The position numbers and the translations under genes were made by a program. DNA of 5,953 nt from positions 1-5,953 of the forward strand of contig JACZQL010000100.1 of assembly GCA_022545745.1 (NCBI GenBank), read 5' to 3'. This document shows positions 1-5,337 of this stretch, in pieces (within the stretch, counting starts at the first letter, position 1; each line of letters begins with the position of its first letter). The stretch is from Deltaproteobacteria bacterium. GTDB lineage: Bacteria; Desulfobacterota_B; Binatia; UBA9968. The notes below the pieces were generated by a model that was not told the origin of the DNA, ran no database searches, and saw only the letters and a program-made list of their open reading frames with translations.

Positions 1-1863
1 GTCCTGATCATGCCAGCCCGGTACCACGAAGCGCATCATTATGGAATGGAACGTGTGGGAATTGAAGGAGATAACCAGGCCCTCGTGAAGACCGTCGAAC
101 TGCATGGATTGAGAAAGAGTGGAGAGGAATTCCCCATTGAAATGTCTCCGTCAAAATCCGTCCTCGAGGATAGGACATTTTATTGTGGCATCATCCGCGA
201 CATTTCTGAGCGAAAGCGGGTCGAGAGAGAGTTGGAGGAACGGAATCGACTGTTGGCCTTTGAAGCAGAGGTGGGTCATGTGCTCAATCGCGGTCAAGCA
301 CCGCGAGCCCTCTGGCAAAACTGCGTAGAGGCTATGGTTCAACATCTCGATGCGGCGTTGGCCGCGATCTGGACACTTGATTCCCAGCAGAAGGGGTTGG
401 AACTGGAAGCCAGTGCGGGGTTATATACCCACGTGACCAGCGTGCATGGCCCGGTGCCATTTGGTTATCAAAAAATTGCTCAGATTGCCTTTGAGAAAAA
501 ACCGTATCTAACCAATAACGTCATCGAGGATCCGGGTGTGCCAGAGCAGGCATGGGCCAAGCAAGAGGGGCTTATGTCCTTTGCGGGGTACCCGTTGCTA
601 AACCAGCACCATGAGGTGGTGGGTGTCCTGGCTATGTATTTCCGGCGCCCCGTCGCGCACTTCACATGGCACAGTCTTGGGATCGTCGCGGACCGCCTCG
701 CTACTGCTATTGAACGTCACCGCGCCATGGAAGCCCATCAAATTCTCGCGAGGCACAACGAACGAATTCTGACGTCATTAAGGGAAGGCATCTATGGATT
801 GGATGTAGAAGGCAAATTGACCTTTGTCAATCCTGCCGGGGCTCACATGCTGGGATACTGTACAGAGGAACTGCTCGGCGAACCCATGCACGAGCTGATC
901 CATCATACGAAACCCGATGGGTCCCCTTACCCCAGAGAAGAATGTCCCATTTATGCGGCGTTCTCAGACAGAGCTGTCTACCGTAACGATACAGAAATGC
1001 TTTGGCGCAAGGACGGCACTGCTTTCCCGGTGGATTATTCCATTTCGCCGCTAGTGGAGGATGGACAACGAACCGGGGCTGTGGTGACCTTCCAAGACAT
1101 TAGTGAGCGATTACGTATGACAGCAGAATTATTGGAAGAAACTAAACTTGCGGGAGTAAGCCGGATGCTGGGGGATATCAGCCACGATATTAGGAATATG
1201 CTTATGCCAGTTCTCAATGGAGCCAAACTGTTAGACGAGAAGTTGCTGGATCATTATGCAAACTTGCCAGATGTGACCCCGAACCAAGTCGACGTCACCA
1301 GAAAATTTTCCAGGGACGCGATCGACATGATCGTCAATAACGCCCGTCGGATTCAAGATCGCATGCAGGAGATTGCCGATACGGTCAAGGGAATATCCAC
1401 CCCTCTCCGGTTTGCTCCTTGCCAGGTTTCGGAGGTTGTCAACGGGGTCTATGAAATCCTCAGATTCTACGCCACCGAAAAGGGGATTGTTTTGCACACA
1501 CAAGGCCTAGATGCCCTTCCATCCATTCATGCGGATGCGAATCGTTTGTTTAACGCGCTCTACAATCTGGTCAATAATGCGATACCGGAAACACCTGTTG
1601 GTGGATCAGTCACCGTGACAGGCGCAGTAGAATCTAATGGAACGACTGTTGTGATATCGCTCATTGACACCGGAAAAGGCATGTCACCCGAAATACGTGA
1701 CAGTTTATTCACCAAAGATGCGATTAGCAATAAAGCTGAGGGGACTGGGCTTGGCACCAAAATTGTGAAAGATGTCGTGGATGCGCATGCTGGCGTGATC
1801 ACCGTAAACAGTGAACAAGGGAAAGGCACCACGTTCACTATCCAAATTCCCATCAAACCTTAG
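1..1863 (+). CDS. PAS-GAF-PAS sensor histidine kinase (5' end outside window)
   Basis: This is a cytoplasmic-looking sensor kinase that should autophosphorylate on histidine and pass the phosphate to a response regulator, most likely the one encoded next. The frame is open from base 1, and the first residues (VLIMPARYHEAHHYGMERV) read as the middle of a PAS domain, so the ATG at 10 is internal. Numbering from that ATG, the domains are the end of PAS 1 (1-70, closing with GIIRDISERKR), a GAF domain (about 80-236), PAS 2 (about 250-370, closing with FQDISERLR) and the kinase core. The H-box is SHDIRN with the phosphoacceptor His392, the N-box is around Asn522-Asn523, the G1 box is DTGKG (553-557), and the G2 box is GTGLGT (578-583). 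No membrane segment is visible in the part shown. The signal sensed is unknown. The GAF domain or second PAS could bind a cofactor or small ligand, but no diagnostic residue was identified. Confidence 0.93.
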   Translation, partial: VLIMPARYHEAHHYGMERVGIEGDNQALVKTVELHGLRKSGEEFPIEMSPSKSVLEDRTFYCGIIRDISERKRVERELEERNRLLAFEAEVGHVLNRGQAPRALWQNCVEAMVQHLDAALAAIWTLDSQQKGLELEASAGLYTHVTSVHGPVPFGYQKIAQIAFEKKPYLTNNVIEDPGVPEQAWAKQEGLMSFAGYPLLNQHHEVVGVLAMYFRRPVAHFTWHSLGIVADRLATAIERHRAMEAHQILARHNERILTSLREGIYGLDVEGKLTFVNPAGAHMLGYCTEELLGEPMHELIHHTKPDGSPYPREECPIYAAFSDRAVYRNDTEMLWRKDGTAFPVDYSISPLVEDGQRTGAVVTFQDISERLRMTAELLEETKLAGVSRMLGDISHDIRNMLMPVLNGAKLLDEKLLDHYANLPDVTPNQVDVTRKFSRDAIDMIVNNARRIQDRMQEIADTVKGISTPLRFAPCQVSEVVNGVYEILRFYATEKGIVLHTQGLDALPSIHADANRLFNALYNLVNNAIPETPVGGSVTVTGAVESNGTTVVISLIDTGKGMSPEIRDSLFTKDAISNKAEGTGLGTKIVKDVVDAHAGVITVNSEQGKGTTFTIQIPIKP

Positions 1864-1907
1864 ACGGGTGAAATTGCAGAAAAGCTCCAGCAGAGTCAGA
1901 TGATAGT

Positions 1908-1925
1908 AATCACTATCGAGTGATT
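1908..1925. promoter_or_regulatory. Perfect 7-bp dyad between kinase and regulator
   Basis: AATCACT (1908-1914) and AGTGATT (1919-1925) form a perfect inverted repeat around a 4-base loop, 13 bases before the regulator's ribosome binding site. No T-run follows, so it is not a classical terminator. It could be an operator-like dyad or a small RNA stem that tunes expression between the two genes. A function is inferred only from position and symmetry. Confidence 0.35.
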
Positions 1926-1952
1926 CATATTTAAAATTAAAGGAGGTCGGTA

Positions 1953-2360
1953 ATGACACAAACGAATGGACGAGTCATGGTTGTCGATGATGAAGGTGAT
2001 GTGCGGAAGGTAGCAAGGATGTGCTTAGAACATGTAGGGTACCAGGTAATTGAAGCAGAAAATGGTGAGCAAGCCATCCAACAGATTAAAGAAGGAGATA
2101 ACCCTGTTTTGCTCGACGTGATTATCACCGATATTAACATGCCCAATATCAACGGATTGGAAGCGATACATTTTTTTCAACAAGAATGGCCGCATGTGCC
2201 TTTGATTGTGATGACGGGTCACCCTCAGCTTGAATCTGCAAAAGAATTGATGAAACGAGGGCTTGTGGACTATTTGGTTAAACCGGTTGACAAAGAAAAA
2301 CTAGTTAAAACTGTTGAAAAGGCCATGGGTCAGCGGGAACTTAGTGGGATTTCAACTTAA
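1953..2360 (+). CDS. Single-domain (CheY-like) response regulator
   Basis: A 135-residue receiver domain with no output domain. The conserved receiver residues are all visible: acidic pair Asp12-Asp13 (VVDDE), phosphoacceptor Asp60 (IITDINMP), switch Thr88 (VMTG) and Lys110 (LVKP). The start is set by a near-ideal AAAGGAGGT at 1939-1947, five bases before the ATG. The gene follows the kinase by 89 bases on the same strand, so the kinase is the likely phosphodonor. Lacking a DNA-binding or enzymatic domain, the protein must work by binding a partner, as CheY- or Spo0F-like proteins do, or by relaying phosphate to a downstream protein. The partner is not in this window. After the receiver core there is only a short tail (about 126-135). 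Confidence 0.95.
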   Translation: MTQTNGRVMVVDDEGDVRKVARMCLEHVGYQVIEAENGEQAIQQIKEGDNPVLLDVIITDINMPNINGLEAIHFFQQEWPHVPLIVMTGHPQLESAKELMKRGLVDYLVKPVDKEKLVKTVEKAMGQRELSGIST

Positions 2361-2414
2361 GAGGAGATTTAGGCCCATCACTAATCTGAATACCATTTAG
2401 GCAGTCAACCAGCG

Positions 2415-2460
2415 ACGGTCCTTCCGGGCAGGGATGCCTGTGAAGGACCGTTTGTGTATT
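2415..2460 (+). terminator. Probable intrinsic terminator after the kinase-regulator operon
   Basis: ACGGTCCTTC (2415-2424) and GAAGGACCGT (2442-2451) are a perfect 10-bp inverted repeat. The intervening 17 bases can add a small inner stem (CAGG with CCTG). The tract that follows (TTTGTGTATT) is T-rich but interrupted, so termination may be inefficient. It lies 54 bases after the regulator stop codon. It overlaps the open frame of the possible outer-membrane protein remnant, so one of the two readings may be coincidental. Confidence 0.55.
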
Positions 2461-2549
2461 CCGGCCTGAAACTTTTTGTCCAGTACGATTACATCGACAA
2501 TCAATCCGATGTGGCCTTTTTTAACTATGGCCAACTGGTGTTTCGAGGA
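2442..2549 (+). pseudogene. Possible C-terminal remnant of an outer-membrane beta-barrel protein
   Basis: The plus-strand frame that includes 2475-2477 reads YSGLKLFVQYDYIDNQSDVA and then a strand ending FNYGQLVFRGGV. Alternating aromatic/polar strands and a YDY.DNQS turn resemble the last strands of outer-membrane barrel proteins. The frame has no start codon or ribosome binding site (it is open only back to a stop at 2382-2384). Barrel-like reading stops where the inverted-repeat element begins at 2549, so the end of the gene may have been displaced by insertion. This is a pattern impression only. The stretch could equally be non-coding. Confidence 0.25.
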
Positions 2550-2686
2550 GGGGTGGTCTTGCCCCGGTTTCGTGGACAGGTTCGTAAAGAGTGTATATCA
2601 GCGGTTGCCGTTTCCCCATGACCCACCTCCTCGCGAATTGTCGATCTTTTCAGATGTTTCCACAATTTCTGGGATAGACCACCCCT
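2549..2686. mobile_element. Miniature inverted-repeat element, apparently an internally deleted IS3-type element
   Basis: AGGGGTGGTCT at 2549-2559 is matched exactly by its reverse complement at 2676-2686. Weaker symmetry continues inward, including GTGGA on the left against TCCAC on the right, giving imperfect terminal repeats of about 30 bp and a 138-bp unit. Read on the minus strand, the right-hand end holds a good ribosome binding site (AGGAGG) and an ATG at 2619-2617 that starts MGKRQP and then runs out of family-like sequence. This is as expected if orfA had been cut after a few codons and joined to the far end of the element. Bases 2617-2681 align without gaps to 3800-3864 (52 of 65 identical by my count), the matching end of another IS remnant. 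No clear target duplication was seen. Confidence 0.6.
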
Positions 2687-2825
2687 GGAGATCTTCTGCC
2701 TTAATAATTAGGTAAGAGCGCAAGCGGGGAGAGGAACTTTACCCCATGAGCCAGGAGAGGATACACTGCGGGGCAAGCAGGGCTTCGTCCGCTCAACGTT
2801 GGGACACTACTGAAAGAGACCAATT
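2687..2825. other. Intergenic stretch without recognised content
   Basis: No coding frame with plausible protein character, RNA gene or clear promoter was recognised here. GGTAAG and a later CTTTACC (about 2711-2743) allow a loose stem, but its spacing is too long to support a named element. The stretch separates the inverted-repeat element from the transglutaminase gene. Confidence 0.4.
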
Positions 2826-3644
2826 ATGCAGATCCGGGTCGGCTACGAATTAGTCTACGACTGCCCGCAGCCGACGCCTATGATACTGACGTTACAGATC
2901 CATTTTACGCGCGTCTCCGACGTCATCGTTCCCGACCACCTCATCACCAGCCCGTCCATCCCAATCACTGCCTATCGTGATGCTTTCGGCAACTGGTGCA
3001 GCCGGATCGTCGCACCGAAGGGCGAGATCCGGCTTTCAACCGATGCGGTCGTGAACGATACGGGTGAGCCGGATGTGGTCGCCGCCTCGGCCCATCAGCA
3101 CCCGGTGCAAGATCTTCCCGAAGAGACCCTGGTGTTCCTCTTGGGAAGCCGGTATTGCGAAACCGATGTGCTGTCCGAGGTGGCTTGGGGCCTATTCGAC
3201 AAATCGCCCCCCGGATGGGGACGCGTCCAAGCCATCTGCGATTTCGTCCATCAACATATCGTCTTTGGTTACGAGCACGCCCGCGCCACGAAGACGGCCT
3301 GGGAAGCTTTCAATGAGCGGACCGGCGTCTGCCGTGATTACACGCATCTCGCCATCGCATTCTGCCGTTGCATGAACATTCCGGCACGCTACTGCACTGG
3401 CTACTTGGGCGACATCGGCATACCGCCGCCATACGGCCCGATGGATTTCGCCGCCTGGTTTGAGGCATACCTTGGTGGTCATTGGTACACCTTTGATGCT
3501 CGGAACAACGTGCCGCGTATCGGCCGAGTGCTGATCGCGCGGGGTCGCGATGCCGCTGATGTCGCAATCAGCACCACGTTCGGCCCCAACACGCTGAAGA
3601 GCTTCAAGGTCTGGACGGATGAGGTAAGCGGCGGGTTTCCCTAG
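2826..3644 (+). CDS. Transglutaminase-like superfamily protein (putative cysteine protease/transglutaminase fold)
   Basis: A complete 272-residue protein of the bacterial transglutaminase-like superfamily, with an N-terminal beta-rich region (about 1-95) and the catalytic-type core after it. The nucleophile motif is TGVCRDYTHLA with Cys169, followed by CRCMNIPARYCTGYLGDIG. The second conserved block is MDFAAWFEAYLGGHWYTFDA, with Asp224. No signal peptide or membrane segment is visible, so it is probably cytoplasmic. Where many superfamily members have a catalytic His before AWxE, this protein has Ala209. I recall related proteins of this subfamily also lacking that His, so it need not mean inactivity. 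The start is constrained by an in-frame TGA at 2811-2813, and ATG 2826 is the only ATG after it. The ribosome binding site is weak (AAAGAGA). The gene is visibly more GC-rich than its neighbours and lies between two IS remnants, suggesting it was acquired. Its substrate cannot be told from sequence. Confidence 0.9.
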   Translation: MQIRVGYELVYDCPQPTPMILTLQIHFTRVSDVIVPDHLITSPSIPITAYRDAFGNWCSRIVAPKGEIRLSTDAVVNDTGEPDVVAASAHQHPVQDLPEETLVFLLGSRYCETDVLSEVAWGLFDKSPPGWGRVQAICDFVHQHIVFGYEHARATKTAWEAFNERTGVCRDYTHLAIAFCRCMNIPARYCTGYLGDIGIPPPYGPMDFAAWFEAYLGGHWYTFDARNNVPRIGRVLIARGRDAADVAISTTFGPNTLKSFKVWTDEVSGGFP

Positions 3645-3723
3645 TCACACGTTCGACGCAGAACCAGCTGCCCTCGCGCCGATGGAGGCGACTGAGAAAA
3701 GTTCGGCCTTGTCCAGTTGTATT

Positions 3724-3743
3724 GTACAAGCGCGCTCTTGTAC
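3724..3743. repeat. Palindrome at the break in the orfA remnant
   Basis: GTACAAG (3724-3730) and CTTGTAC (3737-3743) form a perfect 7-bp inverted repeat around CGCGCT. On the minus strand it falls exactly where the translated orfA remnant stops resembling its family (after EEALRLVA), so it may mark a deletion or recombination joint. It may also be chance. Confidence 0.4.
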
Positions 3744-3802
3744 GCAACCAAGCGCAGGGCTTCTTCTTTGAATTGTTTGGTGTACCGTCCTCATTGTGGC
3801 AT
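3740..3802 (-). pseudogene. IS3-family orfA remnant with a stop at codon 4
   Basis: On the minus strand, AAGGAGG (complement of 3809-3815) precedes an ATG at 3802-3800. Translation gives MPQ, a TGA stop (3793-3791), then GRYTKQFKEEALRLVA, which is the classic N-terminus of the helix-turn-helix OrfA protein of IS3-family elements. A CGA-to-TGA change would explain the stop, since Arg is expected there. After about codon 20 the sequence no longer looks like OrfA, and no orfB follows, so the element is dead. OrfA normally helps bind the element's ends and supplies the N-terminal part of the OrfAB transposase. Confidence 0.75.
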
Positions 3803-3864
3803 AACACACCTCCTTGCGCATTCTCGCGCGTTTCAGACGTGTCCACAATTTCGGGGGAAGACCA
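3800..3864 (-). mobile_element. Left end of an IS3-type element, related to the end at 2617-2681
   Basis: The outer end reads TGGTCTTCCCCCGAAATTGT on the minus strand from 3864, then leads into a GTGGACA motif and the orfA ribosome binding site. It aligns without gaps to 2617-2681, in the same orientation, with higher identity in the outer 34 bases (29 of 34) than in the bases between. No matching opposite end was found to the left of 3724, so this copy is truncated. Confidence 0.65.
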
Positions 3865-3980
3865 ATTTGACTATAGCCGTGGGTCCTCACCAAGGCACTC
3901 TATCTTTTCTGCCGGTTACCTGATATGCTAATTTTACTTTATCGCGTTGGGCCTGGTGATGAGGCGAAAATAAACAAGGT

Positions 3981-4000
3981 CCCTAACCGATATTGTTTTG
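3981..4000. repeat. Spaced direct repeat, copy 1
   Basis: CCCTAACCG followed by five variable bases and GTTTTG. The same arrangement recurs exactly 45 bases downstream at 4026-4045. Both lie in the leader of the RRM gene. Confidence 0.55.
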
Positions 4001-4025
4001 TCTAGGAGTTCATTCGGAAGTTAGC

Positions 4026-4045
4026 CCCTAACCGCATCAGTTTTG
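4026..4045. repeat. Spaced direct repeat, copy 2
   Basis: Second copy of CCCTAACCG-N5-GTTTTG, with all 15 fixed positions identical to copy 1 and the spacer different (CATCA against ATATT). It lies 77 bases before the RRM start codon. Two conserved half-blocks at fixed spacing would suit a protein or RNA binding site. Confidence 0.55.
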
Positions 4046-4122
4046 CGTCAACGGATCCCACCTTCCCCATCTTTGTTCTCTCTAAAACAAGACAGTGTCC
4101 TATTTTTCAAAGGAGGAACCTC

Positions 4123-4443
4123 ATGGGTTCAAAAATTTATGTAGGTGGACTGCCGTATTCCACGACTGATTCTCAAGTTGAGACATTATTCGGCGAACAT
4201 GGAACCGTAGAGTCCGCACGAGTGATCACGGATAAGTATACCGGACAATCTCGCGGGTTTGGTTTTGTGGAAATGTCATCCCCGAGTGAAGCGCAAGCGG
4301 CTATTACGGCCTTGCACTCCACAGAGATGGATGGCCGCACCTTAACCGTGAACGAAGCCAAACCAATGGCCCCTCGCTCCGGTGGAGGAGGATTTGGCGG
4401 TGACCGAGGAGACGATAGAGGAGGCAGGAAGAGCCGGTTTTAA
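4123..4443 (+). CDS. Small RRM-domain RNA-binding protein with Gly/Arg-rich tail
   Basis: A complete 106-residue single-RRM protein that should bind single-stranded RNA in the cytoplasm. RNP2 is IYVGGL (5-10) and RNP1 is RGFGFVEM (44-51). The aromatic residues that stack on RNA bases are present (Tyr6, Phe46, Phe48). The RRM ends near residue 80, followed by a short tail rich in Gly, Arg and Asp and ending KSRF, typical of the bacterial/cyanobacterial Rbp-like group. The start is supported by AAAGGAGG six bases upstream and by the family-typical N-terminus MGSKIYVGGLPY. It is transcribed alone: a long leader precedes it and a strong terminator follows. Relatives are often linked to cold or stress response through mRNA binding, but no such signal is proven here. 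Confidence 0.95.
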   Translation: MGSKIYVGGLPYSTTDSQVETLFGEHGTVESARVITDKYTGQSRGFGFVEMSSPSEAQAAITALHSTEMDGRTLTVNEAKPMAPRSGGGGFGGDRGDDRGGRKSRF

Positions 4444-4466
4444 TCGTCACTAGGTAATCTCTTTAT

Positions 4467-4513
4467 AAGCGGAGCGGCTGGTTTGAAAAGCTGGCCACTC
4501 CGCTTTTCTTTTG
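4467..4513 (+). terminator. Strong intrinsic terminator of the RRM gene
   Basis: AAGCGGAG (4467-4474) pairs perfectly with CTCCGCTT (4498-4505), and an inner GGC/GCC stem with wobble pairs extends the hairpin. The T-rich tract TTTTCTTTT (4504-4512) follows directly. It lies 23 bases after the RRM stop codon. Confidence 0.85.
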
Positions 4514-4527
4514 AACGGCGAACCCAC

Positions 4528-4860
4528 TGTATGTCGTCAGAACAATTTGGACACAGGGCTTAAGAACATAAGGTGGTGTTTTGGCTCTGTGGATTGATGT
4601 TACGCGGTCTTCCTTTCATAGTACAACTGCCTTCTTAGTTTCAACGTTTTCTCTTTGAGTTTTCTCCGGGCATCGAGAATAGATTGCCCTCGCCCGCACC
4701 AGACGTCTTCCGGTGTCAGATTATTCAGACTTTCATGGTATCTCCTGGCGTTGTAGTGGATCACAAACTCGTCGATCTGCCGCTCAAGATCCCCAGGCAA
4801 GTAATAGTTTTCGAGCAGAATGCGATTTTTTAGCGAGCGGTGCCAGCGCTCAATCTTGCC
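4528..4860 (-). mobile_element. 3' part of an IS3-family insertion sequence
   Basis: This holds the end of an orfB gene plus about 70 bases of non-coding tail towards the RRM terminator. The tail contains TGTATGTCGTCAGAACAATT from 4528, which begins with TG as IS3 termini do and is my candidate for the outer end. The opposite end is missing because the element is cut at 4860 by another inverted-repeat element. The exact outer boundary is uncertain. Confidence 0.55.
4600..4860 (-). pseudogene. IS3-family transposase OrfB, C-terminal fragment
   Basis: Minus-strand reading of 86 codons with a stop at 4602-4600. It starts GKIERWHRSLKNR and continues through FVIHYNARRYHESLNNLTPE to a basic tail. 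This is the end of the DDE integrase core, and the Glu of GKIER is the likely third catalytic acid. The two catalytic Asp residues and everything before them are absent, so it cannot be active. The frame has no internal stop or shift, suggesting recent truncation. The break falls exactly where the inverted-repeat element at 4861 begins. The residues upstream of the fragment in the same frame come from that element. Confidence 0.88.
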
Positions 4861-4993
4861 TGGTATTGTCAAGTTAAGTGAATTTGACCGAAAATTAGGC
4901 AATACACGAATTCATCACTCATTGATTGTTCAGCATTCAGGTTGCTGGCCCGAGGTAGAAAATCAGCCCAATTTGACTTAAGTTGACAATACC
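4861..4993. mobile_element. Miniature inverted-repeat (MITE-like) element at a gene-fragment junction
   Basis: GGTATTGTCAA at 4862-4872 and its reverse complement at 4983-4993 are identical, and the match continues inward with a few mismatches (TTAAGT shared, then a partial AATTTG). This gives terminal repeats of about 23 bp around an AT-rich core without coding potential. A third copy of the GTATTG core (as CAATAC) lies inside at 4900-4905. TGCC occurs directly on both sides (4857-4860 and 4994-4997) and is a candidate target duplication. The flanking sequences belong to different genes, a transposase and a transketolase. No parent element was recognised. Confidence 0.6.
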
Positions 4994-5337
4994 TGCCAGC
5001 CATATCCTTCAAATCTTTTTCCTACATCCTCAGAAAAAGCCAATGATGTACGTCCGTCAATCGTAATACCATTATCATCATAAAAAAATATTATTTTACC
5101 AAGTTTAAGATGACCGGCAAGGGATGCTGCTTCATGAGAAAGTCCTTCCATCATATCGCCATCTGAACATATTCCATAGATATAGTGGTCAAGTATAGCT
5201 GCATCATCTTTGTTAAACATTGAAGCTAAATAATCTTGTGCTATAGCCATGCCAACTGCATTTGCAAAACCCTGCCCCAAAGGCCCCGTTGTTGTTTCAA
5301 CTCCCGGGGTCAAGCGATATTCCGGATGACCGGGCGA
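4990..5337 (-). pseudogene. tkt: Transketolase, internal fragment
   Basis: About 116 codons on the minus strand, from [19 protein letters not shown] to [14 protein letters not shown], match the thiamine-diphosphate-binding part of transketolase (the pentose-phosphate and Calvin-cycle enzyme that moves two-carbon units). Diagnostic blocks are [32 protein letters not shown] and [10 protein letters not shown]. The family is usually about 650-700 residues, so this is roughly residues 100-215 only. It lacks the first N-terminal part, the pyrimidine-binding domain and the C-terminal domain. No stop or frameshift occurs in the fragment. It is AT-rich (AAAAAATATTATTTT in 5082-5096) compared with neighbours, suggesting a different source. 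It ends at the inverted-repeat element on one side and runs into arylsulfatase sequence on the other. Confidence 0.9.

Larger units (their letters stand above)
3865..4122. other. Leader and intergenic region upstream of the RRM gene
   Basis: This stretch of about 260 bases has no convincing gene. Its notable content is a spaced direct repeat (3981-4000 and 4026-4045) and a strong ribosome binding site, AAAGGAGG at 4109-4116, six bases before the RRM start codon. Several T-rich stretches could hold a promoter, but no pair of -35 and -10 boxes with proper spacing stood out. The length would allow a regulated 5' leader, as some small RNA-binding protein genes have; that is inference. Confidence 0.4.

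Noticed and set aside
2476..2715. Plus-strand open frame of 79 codons across the inverted-repeat element
   Set aside because: It runs through both terminal repeats, has no ribosome binding site and its product looks random. It is read-through of mobile-element sequence.
2711..2743. Possible structured RNA or group II intron end between the small element and the transglutaminase gene
   Set aside because: Only a loose stem can be drawn and no domain V-like or other diagnostic motif is present.
3192..3482. Minus-strand open frame opposite the transglutaminase gene
   Set aside because: It is a shadow of a GC-rich coding strand, with no start signals and no family resemblance.
3867..3906. TTGACT followed by TATCTT as a promoter for the RRM gene
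   Set aside because: The two boxes are 28 bases apart, well outside the usual 16-18, so the pair is not credible.
3717..3931. Two overlapping plus-strand frames of about 68 codons
   Set aside because: They lie antisense to the IS end and orfA remnant, lack ribosome binding sites and have no protein character.
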